Assembly: GCF_032362555.1 (NCBI RefSeq)
Contig: NC_083526.1
Coordinates: 1,198,001-1,262,000 of the forward strand
Origin: Amyelois transitella
Lineage: Eukaryota > Arthropoda > Insecta > Lepidoptera > Pyralidae
Direction of reading: 5' to 3'
DNA length: 64,000 bases
Part shown: positions 45,954 through 55,490 of the stretch, piece after piece
How positions within the stretch are numbered: the first letter of the stretch is position 1
Layout: each line of letters starts with the position of its first letter
Position numbers and translations under genes: made by a program
The notes under the pieces: model-generated
What the model was told of the DNA's origin: nothing
What the model saw: only the letters and a program-made list of their open reading frames with translations
Database searches by the model: none

Positions 45954-47239
45954 TCCTCCCCCTCCAAGTTACATGGTCGACCCGACTGTGACTTGGCTGG
46001 TCTACCGCGATGGCGCTGATGCGCAATAACAGGAGATTTACCCACGTAACGCGTTAAGGCGCTGGCATTTCCGGTATCAATTTGGTGAACAGCAAACTGA
46101 GTGGGTCCTCCCCCTGGAGTAAAAATGTCCTCATTGACATTCAGAAGGTTGGACAGCTGCTGTCGTTCGTCCTTACCTAAGTGGAATCCTTCATCCTCGT
46201 GAAGACCCACAGACGAGCAATGCAAAGGTTCGTATGACCTTACACCATTAGGTTCAAAGACGATGGGCTGAGAGACCCTATCATGGTTCGTAAACCATAC
46301 ACCGCGAGAAAAATCTAATACCATGCCAGCGTCCTGAATAAAATTCATTCCCAACACACTTTCAGTAGCATTGGGCAACATTATAAACATAACATCTAAA
46401 GAGACATCGCGTACCCTAACCCTAACTTGCGTACGTTCAACAATTTGCGCAACTGCCCGCCCGTCCGCGTATTTAAGCTCAGTAAATACATTTTCAAACT
46501 TATGGCCATACTTAACTAAATGAGCTCTAAGACTAACACTGCCTATACAATGTTTGGCACCTGTGTCTATAAGCACTTTACCACGTTCACCATAAATTTC
46601 TATTTCTAACAAAGGTCGCACTCGCGAATCTATATTAACACTATTTGCAGAAACAGATTGAAAGGAAGTTGATACGGACGGAACCGGTTCTGTCTTTTTA
46701 CAAGACGAGCAGTTGGATCGGATCACGCCGGGCGCACCGCACCCGAAACACGTGATAGTTGAGACGCGTGGTTCTCCATCAGTGCCAAGTTTCTGTTTGG
46801 TTAACTTTTCACAGGCATCTTTCACATGACCATACTTTTTACAGTAATTACAGTGCGGCCGAGCTTTATTCTTATAAGATATTGTCGACTGCGAAGCCGT
46901 CGGAGAAATGGGTACAGTAGTAGGCTTTGCCGTCGAACATAACGGTTTAACATCGCTGGTCGATGTTCGGCTTTCATCCAAAATATCTTCGACACGACGG
47001 GCCATAGTAATAAGCTCAGCGAAGGTAGAAAATTCCAAACGCGAAACCTTTTCACGAATACGTCGATGTAGCAAACCGTACGTCATATCCAATTGCACGG
47101 TCATCGACAGGGAATGAAGTGGTAACTGTGACATTAATGCCCTGATGTGGCATATGAAAAGGTCTGTAGCTTCGTTACTACGCTGTTCCCTTTCAAATAT
47201 TTTTTCTATAAACTTTGTGTGGGGGCAACCTTGGTCCAA
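45821..47239 (-). CDS. gag C-terminal part plus aspartic protease (frame-shifted from gag start)
   Basis: The 472-codon frame covers the capsid C-terminal region, then a canonical zinc knuckle CNYCKKYGHVKDAC (CX2CX4HX4C). A second knuckle, CFGCGAPGVIRSNC, has its histidine replaced by valine. The retropepsin site VLIDTGAKHCIG follows, with a later VLGMNFIQ block. The normal continuation into reverse transcriptase is absent. After about residue 400 the frame runs through a short RGRPAKSQSG stretch, the purine tract and into the LTR. The annotated ATG is probably not a real start: the frame is the continuation of the ORF at 47193-47687, offset by one base. Nuclease and integrase functions are missing. 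Confidence 0.8.
   Translation of the reverse strand: MDQGCPHTKFIEKIFEREQRSNEATDLFICHIRALMSQLPLHSLSMTVQLDMTYGLLHRRIREKVSRLEFSTFAELITMARRVEDILDESRTSTSDVKPLCSTAKPTTVPISPTASQSTISYKNKARPHCNYCKKYGHVKDACEKLTKQKLGTDGEPRVSTITCFGCGAPGVIRSNCSSCKKTEPVPSVSTSFQSVSANSVNIDSRVRPLLEIEIYGERGKVLIDTGAKHCIGSVSLRAHLVKYGHKFENVFTELKYADGRAVAQIVERTQVRVRVRDVSLDVMFIMLPNATESVLGMNFIQDAGMVLDFSRGVWFTNHDRVSQPIVFEPNGVRSYEPLHCSSVGLHEDEGFHLGKDERQQLSNLLNVNEDIFTPGGGPTQFAVHQIDTGNASALTRYVGKSPVIAHQRHRGRPAKSQSGRPCNLEGEDIAGNIVGSSGETSRHSPPPSSIPRRSQRPRRGPPVRLIEQVSL
45954..45965 (-). other. polypurine tract
   Basis: On the minus strand it reads GGAGGGGGAGGA, directly before the 3' LTR. This is the expected plus-strand primer site for reverse transcription. 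Confidence 0.85.
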
Positions 47240-47687
47240 ACGTTTGTTTGAGTGCTTCGATGGCGGCAGACCAAGTTGGGGTATGATCCTTCACACCCTG
47301 CCACCATGTCGCAGCCAACCCGGTGAGTAACATAGGCAAGCCACGCAAGGCGTTTTCGTCGCTTACTCCAACACAATCTTTATAGACCTCTATGGCGTCT
47401 ACAAAAGATTCCACGTTGCTAGACTTCTCGCCGTCGAATCGTGCTGTGCATTTTGCGAAATTACCATGTAAGGAACTACTTACAATTGGTGGGCCATTTA
47501 CCCTTTCCATTAAAAATCTCAGCTGCTCGGTTGTTATCATGATCGGAGCAAGCGGAGGCAATGGAACAGCCTCTGGCGCAGGTGCAGGTTGTTGTACAGC
47601 CTCCGGAGTGGGCGGCGGCGACGCCACCACATTAGCTTGGGCCGCGCCCGCCGACGAACTCTCTGCGCGAGATCTCGTAAGCACCAT
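47193..47687 (-). CDS. gag N-terminal part
   Basis: The start is set at the ATG in ACCATGG (47687), which begins MVLTRSRAESSSAG; an ATG 15 codons upstream has a poorer context. A Pro/Ala-rich segment is followed by the gag core (ITTEQLRFLMERVNGPP, TGLAATWWQGVKDHTPTW, ALKQTFG). The frame ends prematurely after an AAAAAA run near 47207. The downstream half of gag continues in the +1 frame, so a one-base insertion in the run is the simplest cause. This Gag type is the one insect annotations often label Arc-like. Confidence 0.8.
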   Translation of the reverse strand: MVLTRSRAESSSAGAAQANVVASPPPTPEAVQQPAPAPEAVPLPPLAPIMITTEQLRFLMERVNGPPIVSSSLHGNFAKCTARFDGEKSSNVESFVDAIEVYKDCVGVSDENALRGLPMLLTGLAATWWQGVKDHTPTWSAAIEALKQTFGPRLPPHKVYRKNI

Positions 47688-48302
47688 GGTAACACGATGA
47701 AGCAATACGTGTATGTCGAAATAAGAGTTCACGAAAGTCTAGACGCACTATCACAACGTTCACCAAAGTCTTTATAAATAATGTCCAACACACACAATAC
47801 AACTATTGTATAAAAAGTCTTAAAAAGTCAGGCCGCGTAAAAAAAGTCGTAACTATTATAGTACCTACACATGTATCGCGAAACAACGGTTTTTTTTTTT
47901 TACGGTACACTAAAACTTTTTGGTAAGTTTTTGTTCACTGCAGGTAGGTAAAGTCTCAACACAAAAGAGTATTTAGGTACGTTAACTGTTCACGTACCCC
48001 AAACAACGGTTCTTTTTTTTATGGTACACGAAATTTTTTTTTTGGTAAGTTTTTGTATTATTAAAATAGTATTTAGGCACGTAAACTGTCCACTATCGTG
48101 GGAACAAACAGACACGCTGTCACGATAGGTACACAAAACAGTTTAGATACAAAACCTAAATAAATTATGCTGTTCGCGGAATATAACAGACACTTCTGTC
48201 GCGAAGCTATGTCCAGCTTTTGAGTCTTCGTGACTACGTGACAAACGGCGTTTTTCCGTCGTAGAACACAACAACACACGCGAATAACTAAAAGAGCACA
48301 CG

Positions 48303-48320
48303 GCCCCACATTGGGCGCCA
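48303..48320 (-). other. primer binding site, tRNA-Lys type
   Basis: The + strand reads GCCCCACATTGGGCGCCA, one base before the 5' LTR. It matches the recalled 3' end of insect tRNA-Lys(CUU), including CCA, at 17 of 18 positions. Confidence 0.8.
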
Positions 48321-48321
48321 A

Positions 48322-48583
48322 TATAGCGGGGCGAGATTGAGAAGTAAAAGCCAACTACGGGATAACAACTTTACTTCGGTAACTTATAAAAAGAAATACA
48401 AAACTCGCTCGCTAATAAGAGGTGCACACCGCACCGGTCCGCGCGTTGTTTAAAGACTGACTTGTTCAATGAGGCGCACGGGCGGTCCTCTGCGCGGGCG
48501 CTGGGAACGGCGTGGTATGGACGAGGGGGGACGGAGAGTGACGCGATGTCTCCCCGGAAGAGCCTACAATGTTGCCCGCTATA
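48322..48583 (-). repeat. 5' LTR
   Basis: It is 262 bp long, with one extra A relative to the 3' LTR and the same TATAGCGGG ends. The near identity points to a recent insertion. Confidence 0.9.
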
Positions 48584-48836
48584 CTATCCCTTAGTCGCCT
48601 TTTACGAAATCCATTGAAAAGAGATGGAGTCGTCATATTGTAATGTACCGAATACCACACGGCACTCAATAATAGGCGTACTATATAATTCCATTTTCCA
48701 CAATCTCTCCTTAGGTTTTTTTTGAATGAAAATGGCATTATTTTATAGGATATTGATATAATAATTCACTCGCATAAACAAATTAGTGTTTTAATAACAG
48801 CATTAAAAGAAACAACATAATAACATTTAACAAACT

Positions 48837-49004
48837 TTATTTACATCTACATTCACATTTGTTTCCCAAAACAGATTTCACTTTGGAATTTATATCATTA
48901 TTGTCTTCAACAGTTATACAGTTTAATAAACATGGACAAGAAAGAGGGAGACACAAGACCAAAGGAACAATTACACACAAAGGATTAATGCAACTTCTTC
49001 TCAT
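48837..49004 (-). CDS. cysteine-rich micro-protein A (55 aa), unknown family
   Basis: It begins MRRSCINPLCVIVPLVLCLP and ends VLGNKCECRCK, with nine cysteines. The N-terminal third is hydrophobic and could be a signal peptide or membrane anchor. A poly(A) signal AATAAA overlaps the stop codon (AAATAAAG). It aligns in frame, without gaps from its NPLCVIVP block on, with SPFVSCVP of copy B and SPCLICLH of copy C. It is the most downstream of three same-strand copies about 430-460 bp apart. Function is unknown; I do not recognise the family. Being short, it could still be a decayed copy. Confidence 0.5.
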   Translation of the reverse strand: MRRSCINPLCVIVPLVLCLPLSCPCLLNCITVEDNNDINSKVKSVLGNKCECRCK

Positions 49005-49437
49005 TTTCAAACACAGCTCATTTTAACGTTCCAAAACTAAGCACGTAACTATTTTAATCCATTAGTTAATCTACTATAAAGCTTATTCAATCCCCTTCTT
49101 AGAAATACTGACAGATTTTTGATTATAAATTAAGCCTTGGACAAAACTAAAAAAAATTACTAAATACACTTTAGTTTCAAGCTCAGTTCTGACTCTTACA
49201 TCTTTATCAAATAACACTTTTCATCACTGAATAATAAACCTGCAGCTTTGTCTTAAATAACCAACTGTAACGTGAGCTTAGAACAAGAAGTCGATTGTTA
49301 CAAGTCTTATACAATTTCAAACTTTCTTCCTTTTCAACAAATTTCAAAATTACAAACTGTGTTCTGATTGTAAACTTTAGATAGATTATTTTCTGAAATT
49401 AAGCCTTTTTTTAATATTTCAACTGGTTTCACAATAA

Positions 49438-49563
49438 TCAAGGACACGAACATTCAGTTGTCTTTGGATCTGGGACGCAGCAGTCCATACAACAATCACA
49501 ACAAGGAACACATGACACAAAAGGACTCACCAGCAAAGGCAAAATATAAACCATAAGACACAT
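49438..49563 (-). CDS. cysteine-rich micro-protein B (41 aa), unknown family
   Basis: It reads MCLMVYILPLLVSPFVSC, a plausible signal peptide, then VPCCDCCMDCCVPDPKTTEC and SCP. There are ten cysteines, mostly as CC pairs spaced by one or two residues (CCDCCMDCC). That spacing suggests metal binding, disulphide packing or palmitoylation (inference only). An ATTAAA signal lies about 30 bp after the stop. DNA similarity to copies A and C extends through the whole frame. Confidence 0.5.
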   Translation of the reverse strand: MCLMVYILPLLVSPFVSCVPCCDCCMDCCVPDPKTTECSCP

Positions 49564-49569
49564 TGGAAA

Positions 49570-50022
49570 TAGTTTTTCGTGTGTTCTACAACTAAGCTTA
49601 ACTTATATTTCAACTGAGCATAAAGAGAATAATGTTCCGTTAGTAAGCACAAGTAAAATAGTTTAACTAAACTTAATCATATATTTCGGGTTTATATTTC
49701 AACGAGCTTAGTATCCAATAGTTTATTCCAAAAGTAAGCACCAGTTTATAGTTGAGCTTAGTATACAAAAAATGTTCTATCTGTTAGCACTGGTTTATAT
49801 TTCAACTGACCTTAGCACAAATTTAAATACCGACAGATCTTACCATAAACTAATGTTCCGTAACAAAACAGCTAGACTTATTGTCCAATCTTATGTTGCC
49901 TAAGAAAGCACCAGTTTTCAGTACGTCAGTTCCGAAACTAAGCACCGATATTCCAAGTAAATCCAGACTTATAATAGTTCCAATTAAGCTTAGTACCTGT
50001 TAAGTTTTTATTACTAAGCTTA
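49570..50022. repeat. degenerate spacer repeats of the cysteine-rich array
   Basis: The spacer contains several diverged copies of GTGCTTASTNNCGGAAC and of TACTAAGCTCARTTGAAATA (minus strand). The same pieces occur upstream of copy A near 49030-49050. They look like remnants of successive duplications. Confidence 0.5.
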
Positions 50023-50181
50023 TCAATATCTTGGGTAGTAATAGTAATCGTAGTAATCTTCATAACATTGAGGACAACATGAAAAGCAGCATAAACAGCA
50101 ATAGTGGAGGCAAATCAAACAAGGGCTACACAATAAGGCACACAGCCATGCACAGCTTGGTACAGGAATACATATACACAT
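50023..50181 (-). CDS. cysteine-rich micro-protein C (52 aa), unknown family
   Basis: It begins MCICIPVPSCAWLCALLCSP, continues CLICLHYCCLCCFSCCPQC and ends YEDYYDYYYYPRY. Fourteen of 52 residues are cysteine and eight of the last 13 are tyrosine. A stop codon lies in frame 12 bases upstream, so this ATG is the first. AATAAA follows about 13 bp after the stop codon. It is the most upstream copy of the three. The hydrophobic Cys-rich core with a Tyr tail recalls small palmitoylated or cuticle-associated proteins, but no assignment is made. Confidence 0.55.
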   Translation of the reverse strand: MCICIPVPSCAWLCALLCSPCLICLHYCCLCCFSCCPQCYEDYYDYYYYPRY

Positions 50182-50396
50182 ATGGATTTTAAATGTTTAA
50201 AAAATAAACACGAGAATTTTCTTTGACGGACCGTTGATAGAAGTTGATGGTTGAAAGCAATGTTTTGAAGAGCTGTCAGATTGGTGACAAAGAAGAAAAA
50301 TAATCGAAGAGGTTATAATTGTTAACTTATTTGACTTTTTGACTAAATTACAGAGAACGTACAAGCGAAACCGCTGCACATACAATAATATAGCTT

Positions 50397-50468
50397 AGCC
50401 TTTCAGTCTTTCGATTACTGTTGGCTCTGTCTACCCCGCAGGGCACATAGATATGATTATATGTTATG
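50397..50468 (+). mobile_element. SINE-A tail fragment
   Basis: It runs from AGCCTTTCAGTCTTTCGATT to GATTATATGTTATG. Confidence 0.5.
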
Positions 50469-50738
50469 TTATTATACATATAGTTGAAATAGGCATGAAT
50501 TATCTTTAGAAAGACACTGGAACGATATATCTTGAAAGTCCTACCGTAACGCGAAATGAAGACGTTTTTTAAACTTGTATACAAGTACCTATATTTCTTC
50601 ATAACAAGTCTTCAACTTCTTCCAAATCCATTTAGCTCACAAATCATCTTCCGCAATATAGTCAGGATTTCTTCAGCCTCTTCTTCTGGCCTGGCGGACG
50701 GAGAATTGCCAGCAATAAACCCCTGATAGCTTGCAGCC

Positions 50739-50821
50739 CTTGTGGAGAGTAGGCGACCAATGCTGGAAGAGTTTCTTCAGCTGGTGCATCTTCTCTTACC
50801 CGTGGTCGATTTTTTTGGACA
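50739..50821. repeat. unclassified repeat shared with 28.58 kb
   Basis: GAGTAGGCGACCAATGCTGG and GCTGGTGCATCTTCT match the copy at 28578-28656. Confidence 0.5.
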
Positions 50822-51280
50822 AATTATCAGCACCCTTTTGGAGACGGTATCCATTTTGAAGAGCGTTCCGTTCTTTTGTTCTTTGGAAGGGACGCTAGCC
50901 TCAAAGGTATTAAGTGCTTAGGCAGTTTGTAGCTTGTTACTTTTTGACAAATAATAATTTATTAGATGTTACTTAGATTTAATTTATTGAAATGAAAAAT
51001 AACGTGAAACAGTGCCTGGGGAAGGTCTATTTTCTGAACGAATTATTGATTTTTATTTTGCAATTTTGCACCCATCCATTGACCGATTATTGGCAACCGT
51101 GACAGGCTGATCCTGCGACGCTGAGAACCACGATCATGTTATTTATCATCTCTATAAAAATAACTCATACCACTTTCATTTTATCGGGAGACGACCAAGG
51201 TTTAAAACTATTCAGTTTTATGAACCAACTTTAAGTGTTAACACTAAGTTTGCAGTTTCAGATAATAGTGTTTTTTTTAA

Positions 51281-51555
51281 CTAGCTGTGCGTGTCTTCGT
51301 CCGCGTGGAATAGTTATTTTGGGCATCATTGAAGCCCTGAAGGATGAATAATTTTCCCCGTTTTTTTTAACATATTCCATTATTTCTTCACTCCTAAAAA
51401 TTGTAGCGTAATGTTATATAGCCTAAAGCCTTCCTCGATAAATGGTCTGTTCAACACAAAAAGAATTTTTCAATTCGAACCTATAGTTCCTGAGATTAGC
51501 GCGTTGAACCAACAAACAAACAAACTCTTCAGCTTTATAATATTAGTAGTATAGA
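51281..51555 (-). mobile_element. Helitron-H copy, complete (275 bp)
   Basis: Both ends are intact: the complement of A|TCTATACTACTAATATTA at 51555, and CTAG at 51281-51284 preceded by the terminal hairpin (diverged). Confidence 0.7.
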
Positions 51556-51780
51556 TAAAGAAATCAACAAATTACGAACGTGTTACTAAACTATATATTT
51601 CACACAGCTTTTGTTAGAATAACAGTCCCATTTTAATAAAACACAGGCTATCATGAGTTCAGTAAGTAGATTAAGATCGTTCAGCTAACACATCTGAGTC
51701 CGCATTTAAGTTACCAAATCGAGAACTTAAGATAAGTTCTGGTACTTGTGTTAAGGTCAGTGCATTAGATGCTTAACTTA

Positions 51781-52050
51781 TCTACACTAATATAATAAAG
51801 CTAAAGAGTTTGTTTGAACGCGCTAATCTCAGAAACTACTGGTGCGAATTGAAAAATTATTTTTGTGTTGAATAGACCATTTATCGAGGAAGGCTTTAGG
51901 CTTTATAACATCACGCTGCAACTATAAGGAGCAAAGTAATACTGGAAAATGTGTAAAAAAACGGGGAAAATTATTCATCCTTGAGGGTTGAATGACTGAA
52001 TGATGCGCAAAATAACTATTCCACGTGGACGAAGTCGTGGGAACAGCTAG
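51781..52050 (+). mobile_element. Helitron-H copy, complete (270 bp)
   Basis: It starts A|TCTACACTAATATAATAAAG and ends CGTGGACGAAGTCGTGGGAA, CAGCTAG|T. It is inverted relative to the copy 230 bp upstream. Confidence 0.75.
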
Positions 52051-52126
52051 TATTTTATGAATAGCGAATCTGTTAATACAATGGTCGTACTTTCTTTGGA
52101 ATACGCTCAACCATGTGAATTTTATA

Positions 52127-52335
52127 TACATACGTATAGTCACGTCTATATCGCTTACGGGGTAGACAGAGTCGTCAGTCTTTAAAAGACTGAGAGGCCA
52201 CGTTCAGCTGTATGGCTTTATGATGGAAATTAGATTCAAATAGTGACAGGTTGCTAGCCCGTAAGCTATAAGATCAATCCCAAGTTTATAAGCCTAGGCT
52301 ATCTCTTAGTCGTCTTTTACGACGACGACGATATG
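52127..52335 (-). mobile_element. SINE-A copy, head-truncated
   Basis: It runs from catacgtatagtcacgtcta to the TTTTACGACGACGACG region, where an ACG triplet is expanded. Confidence 0.55.
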
Positions 52336-52634
52336 GAGTGGTTCTTCACGCATGTGACTTCTCCTTAAAATTCTTATCTCTCCCTTAAATCTCTCAAGAA
52401 ATAATTAAATAATATCCAATACACTTCCATTAACGAAAATTACACACAGTGACAATAATCGCAGAGTCTGCATGAGATTTTAACGATAATTACTGGAGTG
52501 TTGCGAGTTGCGACTACAGTCGTCGCGATAGTTGCCAATGTGAGATAATACTCCGTTGCAGTGTGAATTCACTTCTTGATGCTAAGATTAAACGTGGTTC
52601 GAATGCCAATTGTTTAAGTTTCAATTTATAAAAC

Positions 52635-52898
52635 ATACATACATACATATAATCACGTCTATATCCCTTGCGGGGTATACATAGCCAATGATATTGAATA
52701 GATGTAATGATGGGCCACGTTCAGATGTTTGACTTAATGATAGAATCGAGATTGAAATAGTGACAGGTTGCTAGCCCATCGCCTAAAAGAAGAGTCCCAA
52801 GTTTATAAGCCTATCCTTAAGTCGCCTTTTACGACATCCATGCGAAAGGCATTGAGTGATTCTATTCTAAAGTGCAGGAAACCACACGACGCAAAAAC
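52635..52898 (-). mobile_element. SINE-A copy, partly inside a tandem duplication
   Basis: The tail is (CATA)n at 52635-52650 and the head a diverged gaaaccacacgac. The head half is repeated at 53031-53115 as part of the 222-bp duplication. Confidence 0.6.
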
Positions 52899-53250
52899 AT
52901 ACTTTTTTTTTGGGTATAAATTATTATTAAAAATACTTACATCAAACAAAAATCATAACTTTCACATTATGTACCAAAAACAACTAAAATCTGCAAACTC
53001 CAAAACTTCGAGGTTATCGGACAATATTAAGCCTATCCTTAAGTCGCCTTTTACGACATCCATGCGAAAGGCATTGAGTGATTCTATTCTAAAGTGCAGG
53101 AAACCACACGACGCAAAAACATACTTTTTTTTTGGGTATAAATTATTATTAAAAATACTTACATCAAACAAAAATCATAACTTTCACATTATGTACCAAA
53201 AACAACTGATATCTGCAAACTCCAAAACTTCGAGGTTATCGGACAATATT
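52807..53250. repeat. 2 x 222-bp direct tandem duplication
   Basis: The units 52807-53028 and 53029-53250 differ at about two positions (AACTAAAATCTG against AACTGATATCTG). Because 222 is 74 codons, it keeps a chance + strand frame open across both units. Confidence 0.9.
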
Positions 53251-53760
53251 TGCTTAAAAAGATAAAAGAAAGGGACAAACAGATTAGCAAGTCAAAAAAG
53301 GACACGGGATAAGGGATGTGTTATCGTGACACGGAGCTTAGAACTATGGAGGTTTTGAATTTATAGCTTGCGTACTCCATCGCGCTTGGCATTTGGGTTA
53401 TCCCGTCCTTGATTTGCCAAAGTTTCCCTTGTAAAAAAGATATGACTTTTTCTCCTTATCTGCATAAGGGTTTAAGTTTGTCTTGTTCGTTTTAAGGATT
53501 TTTTTTGCGAATTTGCTGACTAAACTAAACTAATCGGCTGGCGACTTTGGTGGGTAGTAAGTTCCTATAATAGATTTTATAAATACTTAAATTTATTTAC
53601 GATGCCCATGACTAAAAGTTTCTTAATAATCCTATCATTTTATTTCTTTACTAGCTTCCCCCCGCAACTCCGTCCGCGCGGATGTCGGTCTTCGCGTAGA
53701 TGGTTTATTTCTCCATTTTATTTTCAGTCCGGTCAATTTAGACCAAAAAATAGGAATGAA

Positions 53761-55490
53761 GCTACATTAATTCCCATCAAGCTGAAAATGAGTATAATTG
53801 TTTAAAACACAATCAAAACCATTATTTCAAAATTCCCCATGATTCCGGTTTAAGGAAAAAAATTACCCAAGGTCAAAGGTAAGAAAATGGGATTTTCACG
53901 ATTTTCTTCAAAACGGTAAGTTTTATCGGAAAATTACCTCAGACATATGTAGATTGTAGATCATAAAGATATCTATAAAAAGGAATCAATATTTTTTTTC
54001 AATAAAGCTACCGTTTCTGAGATATTACGATGCAAAAAGTTGCAAGCGTCATAATATGCATAAGCACGTCTCGTATATACTCTATGTAGCAGTAATATAA
54101 GTAAAAATATTGTTCTGTCGGTAATTTTAACTTGAATTCAAAATATAAAATATACATAAGTATAATGAAACCCGCAGTCCCTTCATTTATACTGTAGTGA
54201 AACCTTGAGACAACATCTGTCTCTCTGTGTAATTGTGTACGTGGCTAGGGTCGTATAGCTGCTTTATCTCAGAATGCTCAACACATGAAATACCGTTAGT
54301 CTTTAATAATAGTAGTCCTTGCGGGGATACCGTTGTCGGCTATGGACACCACGGCTTCTCGTGCCCTAGGAGTGCCGGCCGTTTAGGGCGCCATGCCGCC
54401 CTAAATGATATAATCCTCCGTGCTCTTGCCACCATCCATGTTCCAGCTGTTCTAGAACCAAACGGTCTGGCTCAGGATGATGCCAAGAGACCGGATGGTA
54501 TGACTTTGGTACCCTGGAGATTGGGGCGGCCTTTGGTGTGGGATGCTACTTGTGTCGACACACTTGCGCCGTCTCATCTTCAGGTTACTAAATCAAAGGC
54601 CGTTCTGCTTCAAATGAGGCAAAAAACCTCAAAAGGCGCAAATATGTAGGTATCGGTAATACCTATACTTTTGAACGTTTTGGGGTAGAAACTCTGGGAC
54701 CGGGGGGCCTATCTGCCCATCAGCTTTTCTGACAATTGTCGAAAAAGCTGATTGAGGTATCTCTTGACCGGAGGGCTGGAAGTTATCTGGCTCAGAGAAT
54801 CAGCATTGCCTTTCGAATTGGCAATGCTGCCAGCCTTCTGGGCACATTCCAGCATGTTGATGCTATGCAAGGACTGTACAATTTATAAATTAAATTTTAG
54901 TTTGTAGTCATCTTTTTTCTTTCTTTTTATAAGTAGTTTTAGTTTTAATTTGATTATTGCATTGAATTTGATAATTGTAATCTCTATTATTGTCCTAAGA
55001 TGATTTTCTTCACTTAGGGTTATTCTATTTTTTTTAAATAATAAATGCGAAAGTTAGTCTTGAGTGCCACTGCGTAGTGAAAACACGTGTTTATTCTAAC
55101 CTATTTCAGACTTTTTCAAGTTTAATAATAAAAATGTAAAAAAAAAACGCGCTAATAGTACACTACCTCAGAGGTGGCAAGGAAACGGATGCATATTATG
55201 ACGCTTGCAACTTTTTGCATCGTTTTATCTCAGAAACGGTAGCTTTGTTGAAAAAAATTATTGATACCTTTTTTATAGATAACTTTATGATCTACAATTT
55301 ATGTCTGAGGTAATTTTCCGATTTGAAAAACTTACCGTTTTGAAGAAAATTGCGATACACCCATTTTATACCTTTGACCGTGAGTAATTTTTTTTCCTTA
55401 AACCGGAATCATGGGGAATTTTGAAATAATGCTTTTGATTGTGTTTTAAATAATTATACTAATTTTCAGCTTGATGGGAATTAATGTAGC
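53761..55490. repeat. inverted 300-bp arms around a transposon gene fragment
   Basis: The left arm 53761-54060 and right arm 55190-55490 are reverse complements with scattered mismatches and small indels (inner ends TGCATATTATGACGCTTGCA). The left arm continues outward to a CTAG end (53651-53654) next to a GC-rich tip, as in Helitrons. The arms could therefore be two opposed copies of one non-autonomous element, or true terminal repeats. Confidence 0.75.
54300..54895 (+). pseudogene. C-terminal fragment of a retroelement protein, frame-broken
   Basis: One frame reads [20 protein letters not shown], then [30 protein letters not shown], and ends at 54649. After a frameshift the sequence continues FERFGVETLGPGGLSAHQL, RAGSYLAQRISIAFRIGNAA, SLLGTFQ to about 54870. 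I recall this pattern (SAGR..RHAAIND, KRPDG, WD.TCVDT, GNAASILGT) from invertebrate retroelement-type proteins. The PDG...WDxT spacing suggests a restriction-like nuclease fold (inference). The N-terminal part is missing and the copy is dead. Confidence 0.55.

Larger units (their letters stand above)
45693..48583 (-). mobile_element. LTR retrotransposon, gag-protease only, Ty3/gypsy-like
   Basis: This 2,891-bp element lies on the minus strand and is flanked by the 4-bp duplication CTAT (45689-45692, 48584-48587). It has LTRs of 261 and 262 bp, a tRNA-Lys-type primer binding site beside the 5' LTR, and a purine tract (GGAGGGGGAGGA) beside the 3' LTR. Only gag and aspartic protease remain. Reverse transcriptase, RNase H and integrase are missing, apparently through one internal deletion near 46040. 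Such an element could move only with enzymes from a relative. Confidence 0.9.
45599..48667 (-). mobile_element. SINE-A copy split by the LTR element
   Basis: The two pieces, 45599-45692 and 48584-48667, are halves of one minus-oriented SINE-A. Removing the LTR element and one CTAT restores the family block AAGCCTATCCCTTAGTCGCC. Confidence 0.75.

Noticed and set aside
52768..53265. 165-codon + strand ORF with an internal repeat
   Set aside because: It is translated SINE-A sequence kept open by a 222-bp tandem duplication; no protein features.
54233..54299. N-terminal start of the 138-codon ORF as a real gene start
   Set aside because: The recognisable protein similarity begins only around 54330; the upstream part is unrelated sequence opened by chance.
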